Of a DNA stretch of 64,000 nucleotides, positions 8,677 to 17,587 are shown piece after piece. The notes beneath the pieces are model-generated. The model was not told the DNA's origin. It did no database searches and worked only from the letters and a program-made list of their open reading frames with translations. The DNA is from Candidatus Avedoeria danica. Its GTDB lineage: Bacteria; Chloroflexota; Anaerolineae; Epilineales; Epilineaceae. A program made the position numbers and the translations under genes. Every line of letters starts with the position of its first letter. Position 1 is the stretch's first letter. The stretch covers positions 310,001 to 374,000 of the forward strand of contig JADJCV010000003.1 of assembly GCA_016703025.1 (NCBI GenBank), given 5' to 3'.

Positions 8677-10269
8677 ATGCCCCCCACCCCTCCCCTCCAG
8701 ATCCTCTGGCTCCGCCGTGACCTGCGCGTCGCCGACCACGCGGCGCTGCACGACGCGGCGCGGCGCGGGCCGGTGCTGCCGCTCTACATCGTCGATCCGG
8801 CTTGGCTGGCGGAGGCCACGTTCGGGACGCGGCACTGGATGTTCGTCCGGGAGTGCCTGGTCGAGGTCGATGCGGCGCTGCGGGCGCTCGGACAGCCGCT
8901 GCGCGTCCGCGTCGGCCGACCGGTCGCGGTGCTCGATGCGCTGGCGGACGACGTCGCACGGGCCGATCTCACCGTGGGCGCCGTCTGGGCGATGGCCGAA
9001 CCCGGGCGGCGGGCCGCGGCGCGCGACGAGGACGTGGGCGCATGGGCAGCCGGGCGCGGCATCGGCTGGCGCGTGCTGGCCGAGGAGCCTGCGCCGGGCC
9101 GCACGACGATCCCGGCGCCGAGCCGGCTCGGCGCCGCGGCGACGGACGGCGTGGCCGCCGGCGAGCTGCCGACGGCGGAAGCCCTCGGCCTGGTGCCGGA
9201 CGGCCTGACGGACCGTGCGCTCGACGCGGACGGCTTGGCGTGGCTGACCGAGAGCGGCCGGCGGCGCGTGGCGGGCGGGGCGCGGGCCGGCGCCGAGTTG
9301 CTGGCGTCGTTCCTCGCCCAGCGCGGCCAGGGCTACGGCGGCGCGGCCGACGATCCGTCCGCGGCGTCGCTCGTGTGCTCCCGGATCGGGGCGCACCTGG
9401 CGTGGGGCGCGTTGTCGACGGCCGAGGTCCACGCGGCGTTGCGCGCGGCGGAACAGGAACAGGCGCGGCGGCGGGGACAGGATCGCGCAGCCGCGCACGG
9501 CGCCGAGGCCGAGCCTTGGCGCGCGTCGATGGGGGCGTTCCGGGACGCGATGGCCGTGCGGGAAGCGGCGCTGGCGCGCTTCGCGGTGCGCCCGGACCTC
9601 GAACCCGATGTCGGCGCCGGGGTGGACGCCGACGGGCCGGGCGGCGGGGTCGACGACGCCGGCGGCGGGAACGATGGGCGCACCGGCGGGGGCGGGCCCG
9701 TGGACGACGGGCGCGATCCGTCCGCTCGTCTCGAGGCGTGGGCGGCGGGCCGGACGGGGCGGCCGCTCATCGACGCGGCAATGGCGCAGCTGCGGGCGAT
9801 CGGCTGGCTGCCGTACCGGCTGCGGGCGGTGACGACGTCGTACGCCGTCCACGACCTCGGGCTGCCGTGGCCCGTCGTCGGCCGGCAGCTGGCGCGCCTG
9901 TGCCTTGATTACGATCCGGCGCTCCTGTGGCCGACCGTCCGCCGGATCGCCGGCGTGCTCGATGCCGCGGGGCCGCGGATCTACAACCCGGACCGGCAGG
10001 CGCTGGCGCTCGATCCGGCCGGGCACTACGTCCGCGCCTGGCTGCCGCCGCTGGCCGCGGTGCCCGACTCGTTCGTCCACAACCCGTGGCTCATGCCAGC
10101 GGCCATGCAGGCGGCGGCGGGCTGCCGCGTCGGCGTGGACGTGCCGGCGCCGATCGAACCGCCCCGCGGCATGCGCGGCAGGGCGAGCGGTGCGTGCGCC
10201 AGGATGCGCAGCCCGGGGGGCGCAAGACGATCGCGGGCGGTTCGGGCCGGGTGCAGCTGCCGTTGGTCA
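8677..10269 (+). CDS. Cryptochrome/DNA photolyase family flavoprotein, 3' end undefined
   Basis: The N-terminal alpha/beta antenna domain begins LQILWLRRDLRVADHAAL, the classic photolyase opening. The C-terminal FAD domain is recognisable at residues about 355-470 (GRTGRPLIDAAMAQLRAIGW, RIYNPDRQALALDPAGHYV). It is divergent: a Gly/Asp-rich insertion of roughly 40 residues precedes the FAD domain, and the WQW-type segment facing the substrate reads LWPTVRR, so repair activity is uncertain. There is no stop codon in frame; the open frame continues through repeat copy A and into the next gene. I end the entry at the edge of that repeat. A six-G run at 10216-10221 could hide an indel that would shift to the frame reading GRKTIAGGSGRVQLPL. 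Confidence 0.75.
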
Positions 10270-10346
10270 GGCGACACCGCCACCGGAGCGTCTCCGGGTT
10301 CCGTGCTCTGGCGGCTGCCCCGAGCGCGTCCAGCGGCGGGGTACTG
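10270..10346 (+). repeat. 77-bp palindromic element, copy A
   Basis: This copy aligns without gaps to copies B, C and D over 77 positions. Its right arm is CAGCGGCGGGGTACTG and the left arm is a degraded complement (GGCGACACCGCCACCG). The central block GTCTCCGGGTTCCG is shared with copy C almost base for base. It lies directly behind the photolyase reading frame, in the place where copies C and D hold a TAG stop. Confidence 0.75.
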
Positions 10347-10575
10347 GGGCGGGGTACCGGGATCGCCGCGGCGGCGTCGACGCGCGCGTCCGGGGCCGAC
10401 TCGACCGTCGCGGGGGAATCGGCGGATAGTTGGCAGACGGTTGCGGAGTCAATCAAAATGGCTGCCCGTCGGCGGTTGGTCCGGTGTTATGGCCAGACTG
10501 CGGCGTTGGTCGTCCCTCGACGTCCGCACGTCATCATGCCGATGTCTCGGCCCACGCACTTCGCAGGAGATCTCG

Positions 10576-11808
10576 ATGCGTCAGGTTCAATCGCGCTTGT
10601 CGTCGGGCCTGCTCTGGACGGCCCTCATGCTGGGCTGCTTCTTCGGCACCGGCGTCGTCAGCCGTTCGATCGGCCGGTTGTTCGGCGAGGCCGAAGGGTT
10701 GGCGCAGGCGCAGGACATCGCCCGCTGGGCGGCCCTTGCGGCGCTGGCGCTGGCGATCGTGGCCGCGGGGTGGGTGACGGTCCCGGTGGCGCTGCGCGGC
10801 GGTGGGTTCGTGCGTCGGGTGACGAACGTCGTGCCGCTCGTGGTGCTCAAGCTCCTGGCGCTCGGCTCCGTCGGTGCGTACTTCAAGATCGGCACCGTCG
10901 GTGGGCTCATGGAGATCGAGGAGATCGGCGACATCACGTTCGCCATCTCGTGGCTGGTCGTCTTCGGGCTGCTCGCGATCCTCGTCGTCGTCCCGACGAC
11001 GGCGCGCGCGCTCGTCACGCCTCGGACGCTCCGGGCGGCCAACGCCTTCCAGATGCTCAGCACGCTGGCCTCCGTCGTCGCGGCCGGTGCGATGATCGCC
11101 GCCGTCGCGATCGTGCTCCAGGCGACGGCCGCGGCGCCGGGCGGACCTCCGGGCGGTGCCGGCGGTGCGGCGACCCCGGCGGCGCAGCTGGCCGCACAGG
11201 CGGCGATGGCGGCAACCGCCAAGCGGAACTACGCGATCGGCGGCGGGCTGATGGCGGTCTTCGCCGTCCTGGCGCTGCTCAGCGCCTTCGCCGCCTGGCG
11301 CGCCCGGCGCGACATGACGATCACGGCCCGCAACGCGGCCGTGTCGCAGGGCGGCTGGTCGGAGTTCGGCGGCGCGGCCGTCGCCGGCGTCGTGCTGCTG
11401 GCGCTCGTCCTGGCCGTGTTGCAGCCGTTCCGGTTCCCGATCGACAACCCGCCCGCCACGCAAGCCGCCGTATGGGATTCGCCGACGACGGCCGATCTCG
11501 TCGCCCGCACGTGCATGGACTGTCACAGCAACGAGGGCACGTGGCCATGGTACACCCGCGTGGCCCCGATGAACTGGCTGACGGTCGGCCACGTCCGCAG
11601 CGGCCGCAAAGCCTTCAACCTCTCCGAACTCGACAAGCTCGCCCCCGACCGCCGCGCCAGCCTCGGCGAGCGGATGGGCCGCTCGCTCCAGCGCGGCAAC
11701 ATGCCGACGGCGGACTACAAGCTCATGCACGCGGACTCGCGGCTGACGGAGGACGAGGTGACGGCGTTGGTCGAAGGGTTCAAGGCGAGTTTGACGGTCC
11801 AGGAGTAG
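10576..11808 (+). CDS. Membrane protein with C-terminal c-type haem-binding domain
   Basis: The 410-residue product has several hydrophobic segments in the first 300 residues, including about four to five membrane helices and an Ala/Gly/Pro loop (APGGPPGGAGG). The C-terminal domain carries CMDCHSNEGTWPWYTRVAP with the CxxCH haem motif at residues 313-317, then HVRSGRKAFNLSEL; this is the pattern of the haem-binding domain family found in periplasmic or membrane-tethered monohaem cytochromes. Start ATG 10576 has a CAGGAGATCTCG leader. The gene probably has its own promoter, since copy A and about 230 nt of noncoding sequence separate it from the photolyase. The electron partner is unknown. Confidence 0.82.
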   Translation: MRQVQSRLSSGLLWTALMLGCFFGTGVVSRSIGRLFGEAEGLAQAQDIARWAALAALALAIVAAGWVTVPVALRGGGFVRRVTNVVPLVVLKLLALGSVGAYFKIGTVGGLMEIEEIGDITFAISWLVVFGLLAILVVVPTTARALVTPRTLRAANAFQMLSTLASVVAAGAMIAAVAIVLQATAAAPGGPPGGAGGAATPAAQLAAQAAMAATAKRNYAIGGGLMAVFAVLALLSAFAAWRARRDMTITARNAAVSQGGWSEFGGAAVAGVVLLALVLAVLQPFRFPIDNPPATQAAVWDSPTTADLVARTCMDCHSNEGTWPWYTRVAPMNWLTVGHVRSGRKAFNLSELDKLAPDRRASLGERMGRSLQRGNMPTADYKLMHADSRLTEDEVTALVEGFKASLTVQE

Positions 11809-11883
11809 TCCGGCCGTTGCTCGCCATGGCAGTGCCAACCGCGCGACGCACATCCGACGTTCGCCTCGCCGCCCACGGCGTGC

Positions 11884-13230
11884 CTAGCGGCAACCGCACG
11901 CCCACACGACGCCGTTGGCCACCGGGTGATACGCCATCCCCGGTCGGGCCAACCGCAGGCTCTGGCGCAGCGGGTTCGCTGGACTTGCAGGCTGGTTCGT
12001 GCTGCAGCGCAGTCCCCAGCCGGACACGCGCTCGGGATGGGCGAGGGCGGCGGCGATAACGTCGGGCGGTACGGGGGAGCGGGTGGCGGGGCAGATGCGG
12101 GCGTCGGTGAAGGCGGGGTCGACGACCTCGATGCTGGCGGGCGGGAAAGCGACGGTGCCGCGGGCGGCGCGCGCGTCCGTGAAGGCGGCGGTGGCACCGA
12201 GGCTGACGGGCCAGAGGCCGATGGCGGTGGGGCGGAGGCGGTAGGTGACGGTGATGGCGGCGGCGGGGTACGTGATCGTCGCCGGCAGCTGCCAGCGCAG
12301 CGTGCGGCCGTCGGGCGACGTGACGCTTGGCGACGGGTCGACGGTCGGCGGATCGACGTCAAAGGCGGGGGCGATGGTGTCGGTGATGACGAGGTTGACC
12401 GGCAGCGAGGCGTCGCCGGCGACTTGCCGTCGAACAGGGTCGAAGTACTTGGTCAGCGGATCGAGTTGGCGCGAATCGAAGTAGTAGACGGGCGACGTGG
12501 CGATACGTTGCATGCACGGCACGCCGCCGCTCGACGGCGGACCGGACAGTACGCTGAGGACGAGGATGCCTTCGGACTTGGCTCGGCCGGCGGCGGACAG
12601 GGCCGCGCTGCAACTGCCATCCCGGCCGGCCGCCCAGGCGGCGCTTGAAAACAAGATGATCATCCCGCGAATCGTGTACGGGTCGTGCCCTCTCCGCCCG
12701 CGCGCGAGCTCGCGCCGGGCAGTGTCCAGGCCGCGGTCGACCGCATCTCCCGACGCCCCTCGCGCGCGGCGGACCGCGCTGCGGACCCGTTGGTCGTCGT
12801 TCGTCAGCCCGGTCAGCGTTCGGACGGTGGCTCCGAAGCCAATGACGGCGACTTTGGTGGATGGATTGGCGGGCATATCCAACTTGGCTACGACGTCGTC
12901 GATGGCGCTGCGTACCGCGCGCACATCGTCGTTCTCGCCCAAGTGGTTATCGACCACGAACACGACGTGCAGCGGGAACACCCCTGCGGTGCACCCACGG
13001 ACGGTCAACGTCACCGAAACGGTTTCCGACAACCCGATCCGCGCCGCACCCACTTCCCGGTCCGTCTCAACCCGGCACCGTTTCGACGTCGTCACGCTCG
13101 GCGGCGTCGCCGTCGGCTCGACGCGACGGGCGTGGACGACGGGGGCGGAGGCCGCGTGCAGCGCCGCGATGGCAAGTGTCAGCGTGATCACAGCGGCGGC
13201 GAGAGCGAGAACGGGCAATCGGCGGTGCAT
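11884..13230 (-). CDS. Secreted von Willebrand factor A-like protein with degenerate MIDAS
   Basis: A 448-residue protein with an N-terminal signal or anchor helix (LALAAAVITLTLAIAALHAA). Residues about 85-260 have the vWA fold pattern: a hydrophobic strand VVFVVD, AVIGFG, then GMIILFSS and ILVLSVLSG. The metal-ion site is not conserved: DxSxS reads DNHLG and the TDG strand reads FSSAA. The remainder (about 270-448) looks like two beta domains of the DUF11 or conserved-repeat type (ITDTIAPAFDVDP). ATG 13230 follows a GGAG site. The second vWA protein of the window, at 43875, keeps an intact MIDAS, so this one has probably lost metal-dependent binding. Confidence 0.75.
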   Translation of the reverse strand: MHRRLPVLALAAAVITLTLAIAALHAASAPVVHARRVEPTATPPSVTTSKRCRVETDREVGAARIGLSETVSVTLTVRGCTAGVFPLHVVFVVDNHLGENDDVRAVRSAIDDVVAKLDMPANPSTKVAVIGFGATVRTLTGLTNDDQRVRSAVRRARGASGDAVDRGLDTARRELARGRRGHDPYTIRGMIILFSSAAWAAGRDGSCSAALSAAGRAKSEGILVLSVLSGPPSSGGVPCMQRIATSPVYYFDSRQLDPLTKYFDPVRRQVAGDASLPVNLVITDTIAPAFDVDPPTVDPSPSVTSPDGRTLRWQLPATITYPAAAITVTYRLRPTAIGLWPVSLGATAAFTDARAARGTVAFPPASIEVVDPAFTDARICPATRSPVPPDVIAAALAHPERVSGWGLRCSTNQPASPANPLRQSLRLARPGMAYHPVANGVVWACGCR

Positions 13231-13344
13231 CGTGGGCTCCAGCGAGGGTCGTGCGGGCGCAATCCACCCTATACAACAACCCGCGACCCCGCCCGCGGAC
13301 AACCCTCATCCCTGCGAATTGCCCTTCCCCCGCCCAGCATCCTC

Positions 13345-13370
13345 CCCCTCCCCCAAACTTGGGGGAGGGG
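13345..13370. repeat. C/G-tract hairpin in the divergent intergenic region
   Basis: A 12-bp perfect stem (CCCCTCCCCCAA with TTGGGGGAGGGG) has a two-base loop. It sits between the divergent vWA and ABC-F genes, so it is not a terminator for either; it may be a dispersed palindrome or a structured element. Confidence 0.6.
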
Positions 13371-13417
13371 TCGGGAGGGGGCCATAGGCCGCACCCCCCG
13401 CGCCACCCCCCCTCGTG

Positions 13418-13423
13418 TACCAT
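13418..13423 (+). promoter_or_regulatory. -10 box TACCAT of the ABC-F gene
   Basis: TACCAT is followed by six C-rich bases and then ATG 13430, with no Shine-Dalgarno sequence. This is the leaderless layout seen repeatedly in the window. Confidence 0.45.
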
Positions 13424-13429
13424 TCCCCC

Positions 13430-15649
13430 ATGTCCCTCCTCTCCGCCAACGGCCTGGCCATGCGTTTCGGCGCCGACGACCTCTTCGGCGGCGTCACCGT
13501 CAGCGTGCCCCACGGCGCCCGGATCGGCCTCGTCGGGCCGAACGGGATCGGCAAGACGACGCTGCTGCTCATCCTGGCCGGCGAGATGTCGCCCAGCGCC
13601 GGCAGCATCGCCGTCGCCAAGGGGGCGCGGATCGGCTACCTCAAGCAGGAGGCAATGGCCGCCTTCGGCGACCGGGGCGGCGTGCTGTACGACGAGATGC
13701 TCGCGCCGTTCGCCGCGCTCCGGGCGGACGAGGCGCAGTTGGCCGAGCTCGAGCACGCGATGGCCGACGCACATGCGAGTTCGTCGGGCGATGCGTCGGG
13801 CGATACGTCGGGCGACGCGACCGCTGGTGCCGCGCTCGTGGAGCGCTACGGGCGGCTGCAGGCGGCGTTCGAGCTGGCGGGGGGCTACACGTACCCGCAG
13901 CGTATCCGGCACGTCCTCCTCGGGCTCGGCTTCGGCGAGAGCACGTGGCAGCAGCCCCTCGCCCAGCTGTCCGGCGGTCAGAAGACGCGGGCGCTCCTCG
14001 CCCGGCTCCTGCTCGAGGCGCCCGACCTCCTCATCCTCGACGAGCCGACGAACCACCTGGACATCCGTGCGATCGAGTGGCTGGAGGGGATGCTCGGCGG
14101 CTGGCCGGGCGCGGTCGTCGTCGTCAGCCATGACCGGTTCTTCCTCGACCGCGTCGTCGGGCACATCTGGGAGCTCGGCCGGGGCGGGATGGAGACGTAC
14201 CGCGGCAATTACAGCGCCTACGTCCAGCAGCGCGAGGCGCGCTGGGAGCTGCGGCGCAAGCAGTACAAGGCCGTCAAGGAGCGCTTCGAGAAGGAGATCG
14301 ACTACATCAAGCGCTTCATCGACAGCCAGAACACGGCGCAGGCGATCGGGCGGCTCAGGCGACTCGGCCGCGAGGTCGAGGCGCTGCATGCCGGCGGGAT
14401 CGAGATGGCGGCGGCGATCGACGCCAAGGGCTGGGCGCAGGCCACGGGCGATCTCCTCCTCGGCCGCTCGTCGATGAACGTCGACTACGTCGCGATGCGT
14501 GTCGGGCAGCTGCGCGAGCCGTCGGGGGCGCTCGAGCGGATGCACCTGAAGATCAAGGCCGGGCCGCGCGGGCCGGACATCGTCATGCGGAGCCGCGACC
14601 TCGTCGTCGGCTACCCCGACGCGCCGCTCGTCACGCTGCCCGACCTCGAGCTGCGCCGCGGCGCGCGCGTCGGCGTCCTCGGCCCGAACGGCGCCGGCAA
14701 GACGACGCTCCTCAAGACCGTCCTCGGCCAGCTGCAGCCACTGGCGGGCGATCTGAAGGTCGGCGACAGCATCGTCGTCGGCTACTTCGCGCAGGCGCGC
14801 GACGACCTGTCGGACGACGACACCGTGATCGACACCGTGCTCAACCGCTCGCAGTTCTCGCCCGGCGAGGCGCGCAACTACCTGGCCGGCTTCCTCTTCC
14901 GGGAGGACGACGTCTTCAAGAAGGTCAGCGCCCTCTCCGGCGGCGAGCGCGGCCGGCTGGCGCTGGCCGTGCTGGCGCTGCAGGGCGCCAACCTCCTCGT
15001 GCTGGACGAGCCGACGAACCACCTGGACATCCAGGCCCAGGAGGTCCTCGAGGACGTCGTGAACGGCTTCGCCGGCACGGTGCTCCTCGTCACGCACGAC
15101 CGCTATCTCGTCGATCGACTGGCGACGATGCTGTGGTGGGTGACGGACGGCCGCCTGACGGTTCACGAGGGCACGTACGCCGACTGGCAGGCGCGTCAGG
15201 CACGCCAGGCGAGCCAGGCAGGCCAGGCGGCCGGCGCAGGCTCGGCCGGTGCGGGGTCGAACGGCCGCGGCGCCTCGCGCGCCGCCGGACCGCCCGCGTC
15301 GCGCGCTTCCACCGACCGCGCCGCGCCGGCCGGCGGCCGCAACGCCACCGCCGCGGACCGCGATGCCGCCCTCGTCGACGGGATCCGGCGCGCCGCCACG
15401 GCCGGACCGCCGCCGCGCAGCAAGAACGAGCTCCGCCGCCTGGCGGACCACGTCGCCGCCCTCGAGGATGCGATCGCCGGCGCCGAGGCGCGCGCCGCGT
15501 TCCACGCCGAGGCCGTCCAGCGGGCGAGCGAGGCGGGCGACGTCGACGGGATCCGCGAGGCGACGACGGCGATGGCGGCGGCGGAGGCGGAGGTCGAGGC
15601 GCGGATGGCGGAGTGGGAGGCGGCAGCGGCGGAGTTGGACGGCGCGTAG
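13430..15649 (+). CDS. ABC-F family ATPase (Uup/EttA-like)
   Basis: A soluble 739-residue protein with two ABC ATPase domains and no membrane segments, as in ABC-F translation factors and Uup-type proteins. Domain 1 has Walker A GPNGIGKTT near residue 38, signature LSGGQKTRALLA and Walker B LLILDEPTNHLD. Domain 2 has GPNGAGKTT near 420, LSGGERGRLALA and LLVLDEPTNHLD. The interdomain linker (residues about 250-330) is rich in charged helix. The C-terminal 90 residues form a coiled coil after an Ala/Gly-rich spacer, as in Uup or the YdiF group. The leaderless ATG 13430 was preferred to GTG 13415. Subfamily, and hence ribosome rescue or antibiotic protection, cannot be fixed from this. Confidence 0.93.
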   Translation: MSLLSANGLAMRFGADDLFGGVTVSVPHGARIGLVGPNGIGKTTLLLILAGEMSPSAGSIAVAKGARIGYLKQEAMAAFGDRGGVLYDEMLAPFAALRADEAQLAELEHAMADAHASSSGDASGDTSGDATAGAALVERYGRLQAAFELAGGYTYPQRIRHVLLGLGFGESTWQQPLAQLSGGQKTRALLARLLLEAPDLLILDEPTNHLDIRAIEWLEGMLGGWPGAVVVVSHDRFFLDRVVGHIWELGRGGMETYRGNYSAYVQQREARWELRRKQYKAVKERFEKEIDYIKRFIDSQNTAQAIGRLRRLGREVEALHAGGIEMAAAIDAKGWAQATGDLLLGRSSMNVDYVAMRVGQLREPSGALERMHLKIKAGPRGPDIVMRSRDLVVGYPDAPLVTLPDLELRRGARVGVLGPNGAGKTTLLKTVLGQLQPLAGDLKVGDSIVVGYFAQARDDLSDDDTVIDTVLNRSQFSPGEARNYLAGFLFREDDVFKKVSALSGGERGRLALAVLALQGANLLVLDEPTNHLDIQAQEVLEDVVNGFAGTVLLVTHDRYLVDRLATMLWWVTDGRLTVHEGTYADWQARQARQASQAGQAAGAGSAGAGSNGRGASRAAGPPASRASTDRAAPAGGRNATAADRDAALVDGIRRAATAGPPPRSKNELRRLADHVAALEDAIAGAEARAAFHAEAVQRASEAGDVDGIREATTAMAAAEAEVEARMAEWEAAAAELDGA

Positions 15650-15669
15650 GCGCGTGCGATGCCGCACGA

Positions 15670-16500
15670 TCACCGCAACCGCACGATGGGATCGATGAGC
15701 ACCGCCCATCGGTCCACCGGCTCGGCGTGGTCGGGGTCAAGCCTGAGCGAGGCGCTCGTCTCTGGGTGGCGCCAGGCCGCGACGAACGTCTCGAGGTCGA
15801 CGGTCCAGTACGACGGGCCGTGCAACGTGTTGTCGATGTAGACCCTGCCCTCGTCCAAGTCGATGCCGAGCACACGCGCGAAGTGGGCGTAGTGCGGCGG
15901 TTCGCCCGACGGCAGGCCGGTGACGTCGTTGACCTTGATGTCGACGATGACGACCGCGTCGCTCGACACGGCGTAGTAGAGCCGGCCGAGCGTCATGCGG
16001 TCGATCGGGCGAACGGCCCAACGGCCGAAGACGCGGCGCAGCGCGGCGGCGTAAGGCGACGGCTGGATCCCGGTGCTCACACCGTAGCGGTCGCCGGCGG
16101 CGGCCGTGATCTCGGCGAGGAGCGCCGGCCAGTCGTGCCCGCCGAGGGCGACGGCCGCGGCGATCGGGCCGCACGCGGTGCGGCCGTAGCCGGACGGGGA
16201 GGCGTCGATGTCGTCGAACTGCGAGACCTTGGGGTGTGCGTCCAGGTCGACCTGGATGACGCGCGTCGGCGCACCCTCGCGTGCGACGTGGTGCGTCAAC
16301 TCAGCGATCTGCACGGCGGCGTCGTCAGTGCCTGTGAACGACGGCTCGGGCGCCGACCGCCGCGTGAAGACGGCCGCGGAGCCGAGCGCCAACGCAAACA
16401 GCCAAACACCCGTGCCCGGGCGCGACCGCACGTTCGGTCGGTCGACGGAACCGTCGGCGGGTGGGAACGGCTCGGCGGACGCATCGCGCTGGCGGGTCAT
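15670..16500 (-). CDS. Membrane-anchored papain-like (C39-type) cysteine peptidase
   Basis: A 276-residue protein with a single N-terminal helix (VWLFALALGSAAVF) and an extracytoplasmic domain of the C39-like/papain-like fold. The probable nucleophile is Cys in GYGRTACGPIAAAVALGG, the His is in PPHYAHFARVLGID, and the Asp/Asn follows in VYIDNTLHGP. This is the order Cys-His-Asp of Peptidase_C39_2. The gene converges on the ABC-F gene with a 20-nt gap and is divergent from the CsbD-like gene. No bacteriocin transporter or precursor is adjacent, so a stand-alone protease or transglutaminase-like role is equally possible. Confidence 0.75.
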   Translation of the reverse strand: MTRQRDASAEPFPPADGSVDRPNVRSRPGTGVWLFALALGSAAVFTRRSAPEPSFTGTDDAAVQIAELTHHVAREGAPTRVIQVDLDAHPKVSQFDDIDASPSGYGRTACGPIAAAVALGGHDWPALLAEITAAAGDRYGVSTGIQPSPYAAALRRVFGRWAVRPIDRMTLGRLYYAVSSDAVVIVDIKVNDVTGLPSGEPPHYAHFARVLGIDLDEGRVYIDNTLHGPSYWTVDLETFVAAWRHPETSASLRLDPDHAEPVDRWAVLIDPIVRLR

Positions 16501-16610
16501 GCCGCAAGCCTAATGGATGGCGAGCCACGACGCAACGGTTTGCGGTGCGCCGCGGCGCCCGGGTAGGACAAGCACCGACACCTCGTCAGACGAGTCCCAC
16601 GGGCAGTGCG

Positions 16611-16660
16611 GCCGCCGGCCGATAGCGGTTTGGTGCCGGTCCCGTTATCTTGAGCGCCAC
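16611..16660 (+). promoter_or_regulatory. Conserved upstream block shared with the YciF-like gene
   Basis: The sequence GCCGGCCGATAGCGGTT, a 13-nt spacer and GTTATCTTGA recurs with few changes at 20612-20660 upstream of the YciF-like gene. The two genes encode unrelated stress proteins, so a shared alternative-sigma promoter or operator is the simplest reading. The CsbD-like start lies about 100 nt downstream. Confidence 0.5.
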
Positions 16661-16748
16661 ATTGCCGCGCCGTCCATCGGCACTGCAGCGATGCCGTCCG
16701 CCCGCGCCAAGGGGCGCATGTCCGCAACCCAGGCACAGGAGTCGTGCG

Positions 16749-17180
16749 GTGTTCATCCATCCTTTCAAGGGCGATTGGAACGCGTTCACGGGCCAGGTGA
16801 AGGAAGCGTTCGACAAAGTGACGGACGACGACATCGTGATGGCCGAGGGCAACGCCGACCACCTCGTCGGTGCCATTCAGAAGCGCTACGGCTACACGCG
16901 CGATCAGGCCGACCAGGCATGGCTCGCGTTCACGACGCGGCTCAGCATTGCGGTGATGAACGCCGACGATCACGTGGACGCCTCGGCGGATGTGATCGAG
17001 CCGCCGACGGACGGGGATGCGCCGTACGACCCCGACCACCCGCTGCTCACCCCCCGCCGAGGCGCGCATTCGGGACGAGGCGCAGATCGACGTGCGCGAA
17101 CTGCGCCGGGAGTTCTAGACCGGAAGAAACCCCAGAAGAGATCATGGACGATAAGCGGTCGATTGCAGAGACCGGGTTAG
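16749..17180 (+). CDS. CsbD-like stress protein, probable frameshift near the 3' end
   Basis: The first 80 residues match the CsbD family of small general-stress proteins: DWNAFTGQVKEAFDKVTDDD, then IVMAEGNADHLVGAIQKRYG and a Gln/Ala helix. Start GTG 16749 follows CAGGAG. After DPDHPLLTP the frame becomes an Arg-rich tail ending at 17180. Shifting by one base in the six-C run at 17051-17056 gives a natural acidic/basic C-terminus, PAEARIRDEAQIDVRELRREF, with TAG at 17116-17118. I infer a one-base indel, real or a sequence error. The GlsB-like gene follows after 40 nt (100 nt if the shifted stop is right), so the two are probably cotranscribed. Confidence 0.75.
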   Translation: MFIHPFKGDWNAFTGQVKEAFDKVTDDDIVMAEGNADHLVGAIQKRYGYTRDQADQAWLAFTTRLSIAVMNADDHVDASADVIEPPTDGDAPYDPDHPLLTPRRGAHSGRGADRRARTAPGVLDRKKPQKRSWTISGRLQRPG

Positions 17181-17220
17181 AACCAGTGCCCCATCACAAC
17201 CTGCGACAAGGAGAACGAAC

Positions 17221-17490
17221 GTGAACTTCATCGCCTGGATCGTCGTCGGCGGCGTCCTCGGGTGGCTCGCCAGCAAAGTCATGCACACGGACAACCAGCA
17301 GGGCATCCTCCTGAACGTGATCGTCGGCATCGTCGGCGCGTTCCTGGCCGGGCAGCTCCTGAGCCCGATCTTCGGTGTCCCCACGATCAACCAGGGGGCG
17401 TTCAGCCTCGGCGCGATGCTCGTGTCGCTGGCCGGCGCGGTCGTCCTGCTCGGGGTCGTCAACCTGGTGCGCCGCGGCACGGTTCGCTGA
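17221..17490 (+). CDS. GlsB/YeaQ/YmgE-type stress membrane protein
   Basis: An 89-residue protein made of three hydrophobic segments with Gly-rich helix contacts: MNFIAWIVVGGVLGWLASKV, ILLNVIVGIVGAFLAGQLL and LVSLAGAVVLLGVVNLVRRG. This is the pattern of the transglycosylase-associated/GlsB family, small inner-membrane proteins induced by stress. The GTG start has a strong AAGGAGAACGAAC leader. It follows the CsbD-like gene, and the pair is repeated in spirit by the YciF-like/proline-rich pair at 20.8-21.8 kb. Molecular function is unknown for the family. Confidence 0.9.
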   Translation: MNFIAWIVVGGVLGWLASKVMHTDNQQGILLNVIVGIVGAFLAGQLLSPIFGVPTINQGAFSLGAMLVSLAGAVVLLGVVNLVRRGTVR

Positions 17491-17587
17491 GCGCAGATTC
17501 GCCGCCGCGCTTCGGAGGTCCGCTTCGATCGCACTTTACGCACGGACATGCCCTCATGGCCGACCCGCGCGCCACTTGGAGGTTCGG

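Noticed and set aside
7912..10080. 722-codon minus-strand ORF opposite the Memo-like and photolyase genes
   Set aside because: Arg/Pro-rich composition without motifs; the opposite strand has recognisable proteins.
10472..10490. Third copy of the stress promoter block (GGCGGTTGGTCCGGTGTTAT) before the haem protein
   Set aside because: The words GCGGTT and GTTAT recur but the distance between their starts is 14 nt instead of 18-19 and the flanks differ.
8668..11808. A single 1,046-residue photolyase-cytochrome fusion
   Set aside because: The middle third is Arg/Pro/Ser shadow containing repeat copy A, and the haem protein has its own ribosome site at ATG 10576. The open frame reflects a missing stop, not a functional fusion.
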